From NCBI GenBank assembly GCA_017474925.1, contig JAFVGN010000015.1, positions 1 to 64,000 on the forward strand: 64,000 nt of DNA, in the 5' to 3' direction. Of this stretch, positions 26,996 to 36,190 are shown in pieces. Under the pieces are notes generated by a model, which was given only the letters and a program-made list of their open reading frames with translations, was not told the origin of the DNA and made no database searches. This stretch comes from Prevotella sp. (GTDB lineage Bacteria > Bacteroidota > Bacteroidia > Bacteroidales > Bacteroidaceae). The first letter of the stretch is position 1; each line of letters starts with the position of its first letter. The position numbers and the translations under genes are program-made.

Positions 26996-28489
26996 TCATT
27001 TGGGGTTATTATAATCTCCCGTTGCTTTGTTCACAGCATTCATCGTAGGTGGCCAGTCGTCAGTACGAAAGGAACTGACGGGCAGGCCGTCGTGCATGAG
27101 GTCGCCAACTACAAAGTCCTTAAAGGCATAGCGAACGGCAACAGGCTGTTTGACTTTATCGCATATCACATAGACATGATTGCGCGAAGCCCACACCTTG
27201 GTGGCAGGATGGAACACGCGGTCTGAGCCTGCCAGCTCGAAGTTGCGGCTGACGGTTTTTCCCTCAGCGTCAGTTGTCGTAAGGCTGTTGACATGTTCAA
27301 AGTATACCCACTCCTTGGAGCGGTCGAAGGACACAACGGCAGTATCGTTCTGGAATGTCACTTCCTTGTATTTGGCAAAGTCGGGCAGCCCCTTGATGTC
27401 GTAGGTGTTGCTGAGGGCCAGGATGGCGAGGCGCTCACCAGCCTGACGTTTCTTGCGAGGATGGATGACATCCTTGATACCCGTATCCATCAGCACTGCC
27501 ATGCGACAGTTGGGAACCATCGACTCCACCTTCTCCTGTTGTTCACGCAGGAAGGCACTATTGTAGAGAGCCCAGTCTGTTTCGTCATATCCCCAAGGGG
27601 CTATCTGACAGTAGTAGAAGGGGAAGTTGCCCAGCTTCCAGTCCTCGCGCCATCCCTGAATCATGCGCGCCATCAGGGGGGCATAGTAGTCGTAGCGGGG
27701 CACATTGTCCTCGCCCTGATACCAGATGGCCCCCCGGATGCCATAACCTATGAGGGGTTTTAGCTGTCCATTATAGAGAGCTGTCGGACAACGCTGCTGC
27801 AACTTCTTGACATCCTCCTCTGTGATGGTTTGCTTCACCTTGGGGAAAGCCTTCAACCAGTCAGCCTTCATCCAGGCCTCGCAGGCCGAACCTCCAAAGG
27901 CAGTACAGATCAGTCCCACTGGCACACCTAACACCCGTCTCAGCGCCTTGCCAAAGAAATAGGCCGTAGCCGAGAACTCCCGAACACTGGCAGCATTAGC
28001 AGGCTGCCACGTTCCTGCAAGGTCTTGCTGAGGCTCTAATGAAGCGCGACGCTTGCCATAGAACAGTCGCAAACCGTCGTCATGACAAGCTAGCAGTTCC
28101 TCAGCAGCACCCTCCACAGGCTGAGCCTTGTAGCCCTTCATCAGCATCTCCATGTTCGACTGGCCTGAGCATATCCACACCTCGCCAATCATCACGTTAT
28201 GAAGGATGACGGCAGATGATTCTGTAACACAAATTTCGTAAGGGCCACCAGCCTTTGGTGTTTTCACTTTCACCTCGAAGTCGCCTTTGCCATCAGCCTT
28301 CACCTTGTAGGTTTTGTTGTCCCAAGTGGTCATGATCATTACCATTTTATTGGCATCCGCCTTTCCCCAGATGTTACATTCTGACTGTTGTTGCAACACC
28401 ATATTGTCACTGAAGAACTGTGGTAACTTGACCTCAGCATTCGCTGTGATGGTTATCAACGCAACGATGGCGCAAATCCATTTTCTCAT
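26996..28489 (-). CDS. SGNH carbohydrate esterase, sialate O-acetylesterase-like
   Basis: 497 residues with a signal peptide (CAIVALITITANA). SGNH/GDSL hydrolase of the sialate O-acetylesterase-like family. In Bacteroidota glycan loci these often remove acetyl groups from xylan, pectin or other plant glycans rather than sialic acid. The Ser block is VWICSGQSNMEM, the middle block IWYQGEDN and the catalytic His block KDVIHPRKK. An N-terminal beta sandwich (FSDNMVLQQQSECNIWG) precedes the hydrolase part. Tightly packed: 11 bp after the GH106 gene and 34 bp before the GH2 gene. No other sialic-acid gene is present, so a plant-glycan role is more likely. Confidence 0.88.
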   Translation of the reverse strand: MRKWICAIVALITITANAEVKLPQFFSDNMVLQQQSECNIWGKADANKMVMIMTTWDNKTYKVKADGKGDFEVKVKTPKAGGPYEICVTESSAVILHNVMIGEVWICSGQSNMEMLMKGYKAQPVEGAAEELLACHDDGLRLFYGKRRASLEPQQDLAGTWQPANAASVREFSATAYFFGKALRRVLGVPVGLICTAFGGSACEAWMKADWLKAFPKVKQTITEEDVKKLQQRCPTALYNGQLKPLIGYGIRGAIWYQGEDNVPRYDYYAPLMARMIQGWREDWKLGNFPFYYCQIAPWGYDETDWALYNSAFLREQQEKVESMVPNCRMAVLMDTGIKDVIHPRKKRQAGERLAILALSNTYDIKGLPDFAKYKEVTFQNDTAVVSFDRSKEWVYFEHVNSLTTTDAEGKTVSRNFELAGSDRVFHPATKVWASRNHVYVICDKVKQPVAVRYAFKDFVVGDLMHDGLPVSSFRTDDWPPTMNAVNKATGDYNNPK

Positions 28490-28500
28490 ATCTTCTCCCT

Positions 28501-31500
28501 TTAATCCGTTTTATTTTTATTTGTGATTGTTATAATTATCGGTGGTTCGAGGAGACCTGCGGGCAATAATCCATCGCCCTTGGTACGATATTTGGCATTC
28601 GTCCATATGCCCTCGTAAGGCGCCTTGCCAAGGTCTGCACCTCGCAGGGCATTATGCCAAGTGTTCACAACCTCGATTTCTATAGTGTTGTTGCCCTTTT
28701 GCAAGGCACCAGTAATATCTACCTCATAGGGTGCTGTCCAGGCAATGCCATAATCCTTGCCATTAATCCAGACGTGGGCAATGTCCTTCACATTAGGAAA
28801 CGACAGCCAGGTGCGACCTGTTGGCACCTCTTTCTTCTTTAGTTTCCACGTCGTCGTATAGCGCGCATGTCCACTGAAATAGCGTATTCTTTCGTCTTCG
28901 TGCTGACTCCAGTTGAAGAGTGACTGGCTCTTGATGGTCAGACCTGACTCTCGGAAGAAAATAGTCCAAGGCTCACTATTTATTCCCAGCGTGGGAATGT
29001 TTTGTTCCCAGCGTGGGAATGTTTTGTTCCCAGCGTGGGAATAATCGCTCTGCCGGTAGCCCACAAACAGCGAGCCATCTCTCCCTTCTGTCACATCTGA
29101 ATTATCGTCTTTAGAGTGGAAATACTCTGAACGCAGAAGTCTTCCAAAGGATTCCTTAACTAATGACGTTGCAATACAATTCAACCTATATCCAAAAACG
29201 ACAAACACTGATTCATGTGGAGCTAATTCCAGTGTAAGAGAATCTTTGTAACCATCAGTCCAAGTGTATCTGTTGCTTTCTGGTCGATAAATAGTAACCA
29301 CTTTATCCGTATTACGGAACTTTGCTGCAAAAGATAGGTTCTTGTTATTTTGATTAGAAATGAAATATATATTAAAACTGTCGAACTGCCGATGGGTATA
29401 GGCAATACCCTCAGGTAAGATGACATCTGGAGGCAAATTGGGTAGTATATTTTCCTCGTAGGGCCTGTCGATAATCAGCACTCCTTGTTGGCGCAGTTCT
29501 TCAATGCGTTTCTTTACTTCTGGAGATACCAGAAGCCACTGTGGAACGACCAATACCTGATAATTAAAGGGCTGATTGAGCAAGGCGTCTTTGTTCATCG
29601 AGTCGTATTGATAACCATGGAGGGGGTTTATCCAATCCTTGACCTCAAGGATTCCTGCAGAATGCCATACACCAACAGGCGATTCCACCATAGGTTGGCC
29701 GACATTGGCCAGACGTTTGCACTCTGAGGCTACGCGTTCAGCACCAAACAAACCTGGCAACATAGGCACAAGGCGGTCTGGGGTGAATGCACGACTGGGC
29801 ATTTCGTCACCTGTATAGACGGCAATGTCGACAACGGGACGCCCTTTTTGTAACAACGTTTGACAGCGAGTGATGTAGTCAACGAAAGGCTTAGCCTCAT
29901 GGAACCACGTCTGGTCGCGCTGGAAGAAAAGGCCAATGCCGTCAAGCGTCATACCTGGTTTGCGGTCGAGCCAAGGGTTGTGGGTATTCACGTGGAAGAA
30001 GAGGCGGTTCATGCCTAAAGCAAAGTTTCTGTCGAGTAGTGCCTTGATGCTAGCTGGCGTCTCGTCCCATACCCCTCTGACTTCTGTGAACCCTTCAGCC
30101 TGCACGATATTCTTGCCATAGACATGTGCGCCATTGATAGCGTCGAGCATGTCATTGGGTTTGTCGTGGGTAGGGGAGTTAAGCCAGTATTCACCCATAG
30201 GCACGTCAACATACTTATAATGTTCTATGCCATCGCTGACCATCGTGGGAGCAACACTTTCTGACGATAACTGTACACCATATTCCTTAGCTTTCTGTGC
30301 GACAGTGCCAAAGAACTTCTCGTTGATAAGGTCGTTAATGGTCAGTCGGATATCGCGTAGTACCTGATCGCTCTTGACAGCTGACTCTATAGGGATGCCT
30401 ATCATGACTGGCAACCAAGGAATGAGGTCGTAGCCGCGACGAGCCTTAAACTCCTGAGCAAAGTTACGACTCCAGTTCTGCGATCCACATTCCCACGAAT
30501 CTACGTGCAGGTATTTCACCACGTCAGCATGGGGACGCTGTTTGAACAACCCAAACCACGAGTCTACTTGCTTACTGACGGCCTCACTTGAGAACTTGTC
30601 ACACTCCAGTCCCTTTGCGCCACCAGCTGTCGCATTGGTATAGCCCGTTGAGGTGTGACCGATGCGTACAATGCGATAGATGTACGTCGAGTTGTCCATC
30701 GACTGGAGGCTATAACCTGTCACGCGGTCTCCCTCTAACGTCAACTGTGCTATCTTACGCTGTTGCCAGCAAATGCTGTCGGGCAGTTCTTTCGGATTGG
30801 TATCAGGAGCAATGCGCCACACATAGCCGGCCTTGCCTTCCCAGTTGTCGATACGCGGCTGACTATAGAAGGTGGCGTTCTTCAGTCCTAAGCGAGGGCG
30901 CCATTTAGCTGCATCCAAGTCCTCGCTTCCAGGCTCCGTTCCTTCTGGTGTCCACGACAAACGCCAATAACGAGCCTCTGTAGGTGGGAAAGCAAAAGTG
31001 GTGTTATAGTCGTAATTCTGCCATCCCTGACGTGGTGGAACAAGCTGTTTGATGGTTCGGAAGTCCACTCCGTCGTCAGACACCTCAATAGTCATGCGCT
31101 GTGCCTGCATATTGGTGCCGTTGGCGGCTATCTCGATATTTGTAAACAGGTGTTGCGCTCCAAGATCAAATTGTATCCAAGCAGGTTCGGAGGCTGTAAA
31201 GATTCCCTTGGCATTACGCGTCATTGTTGGCGACATGATGACTGGTTGGTTCTCTAAGTCACGCTGCAAGTCGAAGTTATAAGGGAAGGGATGGAACGAC
31301 AGCCGGGTTAATGGTATGGCAAAGGTGGCGATGTCCTCGTAGTAGCCATCGAAGCCCTCGGGACGGGGTAAGACAAGCCCACCCTTGCGATGAACCATGT
31401 CCTGTACACTGCCCACAAAGAGGTCTTCGCAAAAGACTATCTTCTGCATGGACTCCTCAGGCGAAATCCAAGGACCACCAGCCAAGGCAAAACCGTCGCA

Positions 31501-31812
31501 TACATGAATACCCATGTCTAGGCCGAGGGAATCGGCTTGAGCGAAAGACAAGTCAACCATGCGCCAGAAGTTTTCGCTTAAGGCGTCCGCTGTTCCTTGG
31601 TATTCCGGTCGCTCTAAGGCTCCACGGATAGGCATCAGGTAACAGCCTCCCAGACCCACATCCTTCATGGCCTTTAAATCAGCCTTTATGCCTTCTTCTG
31701 ATACCGCTCCGTACATCCAATACCAGAACGTCCAAGGTTGGTGCGTTTTGCCTGTAGCAAAACTAAATGAGAAATGAGAAATGAGAAATGAGAAAAGCAA
31801 AAGTCGTTTCAT
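28501..31812 (-). CDS. glycoside hydrolase family 106 alpha-L-rhamnosidase-type enzyme
   Basis: About 1103 residues from ATG 31812, an inverting alpha-L-rhamnosidase family involved in pectin or arabinogalactan side-chain breakdown. Landmarks: PWTFWYWMYGAVSEEGIKADL near the N-terminus, GLGGCYLMPI, a large TIM barrel, and a C-terminal galactose-binding-type domain (WLSFPNVKDIAHVWINGKDYG). Signal peptide LLLFSFLISHFSFSFATG is encoded by a 7-bp satellite (31765-31792). A 3 x 22-bp palindrome array (28983-29041) adds a loop SHAGNKTFPRWEQNIPTLGIN near residue 930. The start is 1 nt after the upstream GH2 stop, so translation is coupled. The in-frame TTG at 31821 is rejected as the start. Confidence 0.85.
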   Translation of the reverse strand: MKRLLLFSFLISHFSFSFATGKTHQPWTFWYWMYGAVSEEGIKADLKAMKDVGLGGCYLMPIRGALERPEYQGTADALSENFWRMVDLSFAQADSLGLDMGIHVCDGFALAGGPWISPEESMQKIVFCEDLFVGSVQDMVHRKGGLVLPRPEGFDGYYEDIATFAIPLTRLSFHPFPYNFDLQRDLENQPVIMSPTMTRNAKGIFTASEPAWIQFDLGAQHLFTNIEIAANGTNMQAQRMTIEVSDDGVDFRTIKQLVPPRQGWQNYDYNTTFAFPPTEARYWRLSWTPEGTEPGSEDLDAAKWRPRLGLKNATFYSQPRIDNWEGKAGYVWRIAPDTNPKELPDSICWQQRKIAQLTLEGDRVTGYSLQSMDNSTYIYRIVRIGHTSTGYTNATAGGAKGLECDKFSSEAVSKQVDSWFGLFKQRPHADVVKYLHVDSWECGSQNWSRNFAQEFKARRGYDLIPWLPVMIGIPIESAVKSDQVLRDIRLTINDLINEKFFGTVAQKAKEYGVQLSSESVAPTMVSDGIEHYKYVDVPMGEYWLNSPTHDKPNDMLDAINGAHVYGKNIVQAEGFTEVRGVWDETPASIKALLDRNFALGMNRLFFHVNTHNPWLDRKPGMTLDGIGLFFQRDQTWFHEAKPFVDYITRCQTLLQKGRPVVDIAVYTGDEMPSRAFTPDRLVPMLPGLFGAERVASECKRLANVGQPMVESPVGVWHSAGILEVKDWINPLHGYQYDSMNKDALLNQPFNYQVLVVPQWLLVSPEVKKRIEELRQQGVLIIDRPYEENILPNLPPDVILPEGIAYTHRQFDSFNIYFISNQNNKNLSFAAKFRNTDKVVTIYRPESNRYTWTDGYKDSLTLELAPHESVFVVFGYRLNCIATSLVKESFGRLLRSEYFHSKDDNSDVTEGRDGSLFVGYRQSDYSHAGNKTFPRWEQNIPTLGINSEPWTIFFRESGLTIKSQSLFNWSQHEDERIRYFSGHARYTTTWKLKKKEVPTGRTWLSFPNVKDIAHVWINGKDYGIAWTAPYEVDITGALQKGNNTIEIEVVNTWHNALRGADLGKAPYEGIWTNAKYRTKGDGLLPAGLLEPPIIITITNKNKTD
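28983..29041 (-). repeat. three 22-bp-spaced palindromes inside the GH106 gene
   Basis: The core TTCCCAGCGTGGGAA (arms TTCCCA/TGGGAA) occurs at 28983, 29005 and 29027, linked by TGTTTTG, giving an exact 22-bp period. The copies are translated in three different frames and all remain open. Same architecture as the array at 3649-3711 but with an unrelated core. Confidence 0.95.
31765..31792 (-). repeat. 7-bp satellite encoding the GH106 signal-peptide core
   Basis: Four tandem copies of AAATGAG (plus strand) encode FLISHFSFS in the signal peptide. Imperfect relatives of the unit occur in the spacer before gldM (18283-18314) and before the pgeF start (about 40848-40870). Confidence 0.9.
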
Positions 31813-31813
31813 A

Positions 31814-34651
31814 TCATTCAAATTTCAGGATGGCACTGATGGCTCCTTTGCCCTTGCTCCAGTAGGGTTGTGCCGAGGGACCGTTGAGGTCTGTCGTGTT
31901 CACTTTGTTACGGACGGCAGGGATGACCTTGAGCAAGGCAATACCTGTCTCGGGGAGGGTGTATAGCAGATGGTCACGACCGTCTCGGGGTGTGTAGACT
32001 CCTATGTAGCAGCCGCTTGGGTCGATGAAACCAAATTTACCTTCGGTGGTCTCTATTTGCATCCAATCGATATCTGCAAAGTAGCCTTTGAACTCAGGAT
32101 ACTCGAATGACTCACCTGGTATAGGGTCGTTGTATTTCGTCTGCCAGAAACCGTATTGCGGTCCTTGTAAGCGGTTCTGCCATACACGATACGGTCCTCT
32201 GCCCACCCATTGCTTACTCTTAACCTTCGCCTCAGGGTAGTCGAAGCAGATTCCTAATAAATCGACGACACCGTTGAAGTAGTAGTCTACCGACATGCCA
32301 ACACTGCCATCATGGTGGAATATCCAGTTCACTTGTTCCAGTGATCCGTGGTTGTAGTGGGCATGTAGTACGTTATTGGCAAAAGTAAAATCGACGAAGG
32401 TGCCTTGATCGGCATATTCCGTATAGTCGGTTTTCTTCTGGAAAGCCTCCTTGTCGTCGTGGTTATAGAAACCATCCTCCGACCGGTCACTGCGTTTGGC
32501 GGCAATGAAACGAGGTCCGTTTCCAAAGGAAAGGGTACGCCCATCCGTCACAACATGCTGTAGGTATCCGTTTTTTTTCGAGAAGACATATTGCTTGTTC
32601 GCAATGCTGATAGTCATCTCATCGGCAGTCTCCTCCATTCTAGCATTTTGTCTGTCTTGTGGCTCGCCTTTCATAGGAGAACCCAGTTGGAAGAAATTCC
32701 ACGTAAAGATTTCTTTGCCGTATGGATCGGTAGCAGTAATTTGCAATACTTCTCCAATATCATCTATCGTTTGACCAATGGGTTTGGGCTTATTCACCTG
32801 AACAGTTTTTCCTGGTTCTGCATCTGGCACTTCTAAAGTCCCCTGTGAAGCAACTTTTGTCTGGCTGTTACCATAGGTTGGCATCAGCAAATATTTGTAG
32901 GTGAAACGGCACTCGCTAAGTCGGGTGAAGTTATAGTGATTTGTTATTGCTAATTTGGTGGATGGTAGTATTTCTATCTGTATCGGACTCCATACTTCAC
33001 GGATGGTATAGAACGAGCCTTCCTTCTCCATGTGGGGACCTACAATACCGTCAGAGCCGAAGTTACCCATGCAGTCTACGATATTGTTCATATCCGTGCG
33101 GACGACTCCCTGGTCCATCAAGTCCCAAAGAAAACCTCCCGCACAACGGGGATTCGACATCATCAGTTTCCAGTAGTCCTTCAGCCCTGCACCATGTCCG
33201 CCGTCATAGAGACCATGCAGGAACTCGGTAGGCATGAAAATTTCCTTCTGACGCATATACTCTGCCGTCTCGCCCCATGAGCGATAGTGCTTGGTTTCAA
33301 AGCCGTTGCGGTTTGCCCATGGATAGAGTACCACACGCTGCTGAGGATCAAACCTGGAAAAAACGGGCTCCAGCTCGTAGTTGAAGCCACCTTCGTTGCC
33401 ATTGCTCCAGAAAATAATACTAGGATGGTTGACATCACGTGTTACCATTTCCTCGACAATTTGCGAGCCGATGATGGTTTCGTGCGGCCAGTGCCAACCC
33501 GGTTGTTCACACTCTACGTACAATCCCAGTGAGTCGCACGCATCTAGGAATTCGGGGTCGGCAGGATAATGGCTCAGTCGGACAGCGTTCATGTTCAAAG
33601 ACTTGATCAACAAGACATCCTCTATGTTCTTCTGCTTCGACAGTGTCCGACCCGTCTCAGGGCGGAATGAGTGACGGTTGGCACCCTTCACAATAACTTT
33701 CTGCCCGTTGATGAAAAGGCCGTCTTCTTTATCACCATTGTACTGATGACGATACTCAATGGTGCGGAAGCCAAACTTCTGTCGTTCCACATGGAGTGTT
33801 TTACCTTGTTCGTCCTTGAGAGTAAAAACGGCAGTATATAGGTTGGGCTGTTCTGCATTCCAAGTCTTGGGATTCTTGACATTGAAGTCCACTTTGGCTC
33901 CGTCGCTATTGACAACAAAAGCCTGGCTTTGAGCCACCTGTTTGTTGTTGGCATCCATAATGCTGACACTTACAGAACTGTTAGGCTGGGCACGGTTCAG
34001 GAACACATCAGCCATAAACTGCCCGTCGGCTTTGGCGTTGATAGCCACGCGGCTGATGTTTAGGGCTGGTTTGGAAATGATGAAGACTGGCCGCCAGATG
34101 CCTCCGAAGTTCCAATAGTCAGCCCGACGTTCAGCCAGATTCACTTGCGGATTGGTACTCTCTTTCAGCACTTCGACCTCCAGACGGTTACTCTTCTTCC
34201 CAAAGAAAACGCGGTCTGACACATCGATGGTATGACGTGTAAAGCCTCCTTGATAGGTACCGTTGCCTGCTTTGCGGCCATTAATCTGTATTCGCGCTTC
34301 AGTAAATACTGCCTCGAATACTAGCAGAATCTGTCGTCCCTGCCATTCCTGGGGTAGGGTAAACTCATGCTTGTACAATCCTTTCTCATCAGCAATGCCC
34401 TCAGGTGTAGCCTTACCATAGAAACGCATGCCATACTGATAGGTGCCAAAGCCCTGCAGCTCCCAGCACGAGGGTACGCCTATCTTGGTCCACTTGCCAC
34501 TGTTGCGCCCATCGGTACATAGGAAATCCCATTGTACCATGTCGTCACACCCGTGACCGCTCAGATACATCCTTGATGTCTCTACCGACGGCTGAGCCTC
34601 GATAGCCGTGGTCATCAGTCCCAGCAAAGCTAAAAGAAAAAATCGTCTCAT
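31814..34651 (-). CDS. secreted glycoside hydrolase family 2 (beta-galactosidase LacZ-like)
   Basis: 945 residues with signal peptide MRRFFLLALLGLMTTAIEA. Large GH2 enzyme: sugar-binding jelly roll (VPSCWELQGFGTYQYG, YKHEFTLPQEWQGRQILLVFEAV), Ig-like domain, and TIM barrel with RLSHYPADPEFLDACDSLGL, acid/base Glu in WSNGNEGGFNYE and nucleophile Glu in MPTEFLHGLYDGG. A C-terminal beta-sandwich (Bgal_small_N-like, WVGRGPYRVWQNRLQG) follows. Likely beta-galactosidase acting on arabinogalactan or pectin side chains after GH27 and GH106 trimming; this is inferred from neighbours. Second gene of the block, 60 bp after GH27, and coupled to GH106. Its start codon lies within a 12-bp inverted repeat. 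Confidence 0.9.
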   Translation of the reverse strand: MRRFFLLALLGLMTTAIEAQPSVETSRMYLSGHGCDDMVQWDFLCTDGRNSGKWTKIGVPSCWELQGFGTYQYGMRFYGKATPEGIADEKGLYKHEFTLPQEWQGRQILLVFEAVFTEARIQINGRKAGNGTYQGGFTRHTIDVSDRVFFGKKSNRLEVEVLKESTNPQVNLAERRADYWNFGGIWRPVFIISKPALNISRVAINAKADGQFMADVFLNRAQPNSSVSVSIMDANNKQVAQSQAFVVNSDGAKVDFNVKNPKTWNAEQPNLYTAVFTLKDEQGKTLHVERQKFGFRTIEYRHQYNGDKEDGLFINGQKVIVKGANRHSFRPETGRTLSKQKNIEDVLLIKSLNMNAVRLSHYPADPEFLDACDSLGLYVECEQPGWHWPHETIIGSQIVEEMVTRDVNHPSIIFWSNGNEGGFNYELEPVFSRFDPQQRVVLYPWANRNGFETKHYRSWGETAEYMRQKEIFMPTEFLHGLYDGGHGAGLKDYWKLMMSNPRCAGGFLWDLMDQGVVRTDMNNIVDCMGNFGSDGIVGPHMEKEGSFYTIREVWSPIQIEILPSTKLAITNHYNFTRLSECRFTYKYLLMPTYGNSQTKVASQGTLEVPDAEPGKTVQVNKPKPIGQTIDDIGEVLQITATDPYGKEIFTWNFFQLGSPMKGEPQDRQNARMEETADEMTISIANKQYVFSKKNGYLQHVVTDGRTLSFGNGPRFIAAKRSDRSEDGFYNHDDKEAFQKKTDYTEYADQGTFVDFTFANNVLHAHYNHGSLEQVNWIFHHDGSVGMSVDYYFNGVVDLLGICFDYPEAKVKSKQWVGRGPYRVWQNRLQGPQYGFWQTKYNDPIPGESFEYPEFKGYFADIDWMQIETTEGKFGFIDPSGCYIGVYTPRDGRDHLLYTLPETGIALLKVIPAVRNKVNTTDLNGPSAQPYWSKGKGAISAILKFE

Positions 34652-34681
34652 ATATAGCTATACATTATTTATATATGAGAC
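34645..34681 (-). promoter_or_regulatory. 12-bp perfect inverted repeat covering the GH2 start codon
   Basis: GTCTCATATATA (34645-34656) pairs with TATATATGAGAC (34670-34681). The ATG of the GH2 gene (34651-34649) is inside one arm, so an mRNA hairpin would hide it. With the 24241-24275 repeat this is the second start-codon inverted repeat in the block. Confidence 0.75.
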
Positions 34682-34688
34682 GAACACC

Positions 34689-34706
34689 GTGGCGAAATGT
34701 CGCCAC
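34689..34706. terminator. short hairpin between GH27 and GH2
   Basis: Arms GTGGCGA and TCGCCAC with a 4-nt loop, just after the GH27 stop. There is no clear T run in the direction of transcription, so it may stabilise the 3' end or partly terminate. Confidence 0.4.
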
Positions 34707-34711
34707 TGACT

Positions 34712-36052
34712 TTACTTGCTCAGTTTATAGAGCATGCAGCAGTGCGGATACAGCTTGGTACTAACCTTGCTATTCGTTTTTGATAGTCCCTGTCCCGTCC
34801 AAAGGTCAGTAAGTTGGTATTCTCCAGCCAATCCCAGTTCTTCAAGCGTTACTGCAATAAGCTGTTCCTTGTCATCGGCAATATTGAAGACTGCCAAATA
34901 GACGTCACCGCTAATGCTGTTGCGCGAAGTGACTGCCAATTGTCCGTCGCGCAGGAAGAGCTGTCGTACATCCGTACCCTCCCTGTGCATGCGTAGCACT
35001 TCACGGTTAGTCAGCAGCGAAAGCGTCCAATCGTCCATCGTAGGTAGGTCGCCGCCATACATCAGAGGTGAACGGAAGATGCAGAAGAACGTCATCAGCG
35101 TCAGCTGTTCATCGCGCGTAAGTCGTGTATAGCGTTCCTCCCCACGTTCGCCGCGAATAGCGATGTGTCCCAGGGGCAGCATGTCGCAGTCGGGCCATGT
35201 ACCAGGGGCAATATAGGGATACCAGCTCTGTGCAACCTCCATCAGGTGGGGCATGTCGCGCCACACATCCCACACATCGTTCACCATGCGCCACATGTTG
35301 GCGTGGTCCTTCAGGTGTTCTGCTGCCGAGACAGGCGTGTCGCCAGGCGATGTACTTAGCACGATGGGGCGTCCGCATTGGTCGATGGCTTTGCGAATAA
35401 GCTCTATCTCCTCCCGATGATAGGGTGTCGACAGGTCATCAATCTTGATGAAGTCCACTCCCCACTCAGCATATTGATTGAATAGCGAGTTGTAATATGC
35501 CTGTGCGCCCTGCTTTGTGGCATCTACGGTGTAGTTGTCGTGCAGCCACGTACACAGCCGCGACTCATTATATATCTGGTCGGCCGTGATACCGTTGGTA
35601 CCTTTGACGGGTGTATGTTTGTTGACGGCCAATTTGGGTATGCCGCGCATCAGATGGATGCCAAACTTCAGCCCCAATCCATGAACATAGTCTGCCAGCG
35701 GGCGGAACCCCTTGCCTCCAGCAGCAGACGGGAATCGGTTTTCTGCCGGCTGGTAGCGTCCGTATTCGTCCATCACGAAGACAGCATCCGTCTCATTATA
35801 ACCTCCTGCCTTGTCGTTTTCAATGTACCAGCGGATGTCCACTACAATGTATTCCCATCCATACGACTTCAGGTTACGTGCCATATAGTCGGCATTAGCC
35901 TTTACTTCTTGTTCGGTTACTGTCGGACCATAACAGTCCCATGAGTTCCATCCCATAGGTGGCGTCAGCGCCCATTGTTTGAATTGTGCCGTTTGGGCTT
36001 GCATGGCCATAGCCACCAGCCCTAAAAGCATCATGATCATTTTTTGTTTCAT
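34712..36052 (-). CDS. secreted glycoside hydrolase family 27 alpha-galactosidase-type
   Basis: 446 residues, signal peptide ending MAMQAQ. Retaining alpha-galactosidase family. PPMGWNSWDCYG opens the barrel; the nucleophile Asp is in WGVDFIKIDDLS and the acid/base Asp probably in WPDCDMLPLG. FRSPLMYGGDLPTMDD is the family's last barrel strand, and a C-terminal beta domain ends the protein. The usual YIVVDDCW motif reads YIVVDIRWY, so substrate contacts differ from standard galactosidases; GH27 also includes beta-L-arabinopyranosidases. First gene of the block, with a strong -7 box at 36081-36088. Confidence 0.88.
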   Translation of the reverse strand: MKQKMIMMLLGLVAMAMQAQTAQFKQWALTPPMGWNSWDCYGPTVTEQEVKANADYMARNLKSYGWEYIVVDIRWYIENDKAGGYNETDAVFVMDEYGRYQPAENRFPSAAGGKGFRPLADYVHGLGLKFGIHLMRGIPKLAVNKHTPVKGTNGITADQIYNESRLCTWLHDNYTVDATKQGAQAYYNSLFNQYAEWGVDFIKIDDLSTPYHREEIELIRKAIDQCGRPIVLSTSPGDTPVSAAEHLKDHANMWRMVNDVWDVWRDMPHLMEVAQSWYPYIAPGTWPDCDMLPLGHIAIRGERGEERYTRLTRDEQLTLMTFFCIFRSPLMYGGDLPTMDDWTLSLLTNREVLRMHREGTDVRQLFLRDGQLAVTSRNSISGDVYLAVFNIADDKEQLIAVTLEELGLAGEYQLTDLWTGQGLSKTNSKVSTKLYPHCCMLYKLSK

Positions 36053-36080
36053 GCTTCCTTGTTTTTATTATTGGATGTTG

Positions 36081-36088
36081 CAAAGGTA
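36081..36088 (-). promoter_or_regulatory. -7 box TACCTTTG for the glycoside-hydrolase block
   Basis: Perfect TAnnTTTG on the minus strand, 28 bp before the GH27 ATG. It is the most upstream promoter of the six-gene block, and no comparable box was seen before the next genes until 24263. Confidence 0.7.
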
Positions 36089-36161
36089 ATGTAAAGCAGC
36101 GAAAAACCCAAATAAATGGGATATATTTCTTTGATTTCTCCTCCTTTTCATTTTAAATTCG

Positions 36162-36169
36162 TATCTTTG
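36162..36169 (+). promoter_or_regulatory. -7 box TATCTTTG for yraN
   Basis: Perfect TAnnTTTG, 21 bp before the ATG at 36191 and divergent from the GH27 promoter. Confidence 0.7.
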
Positions 36170-36190
36170 TGCAAAAATTCAGTGTAAAAT

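Noticed and set aside
26996..28489. Sialic-acid catabolism role for the SGNH esterase
   Set aside because: No neuraminidase, sialic-acid lyase or transporter is near; plant-glycan hydrolases surround it.
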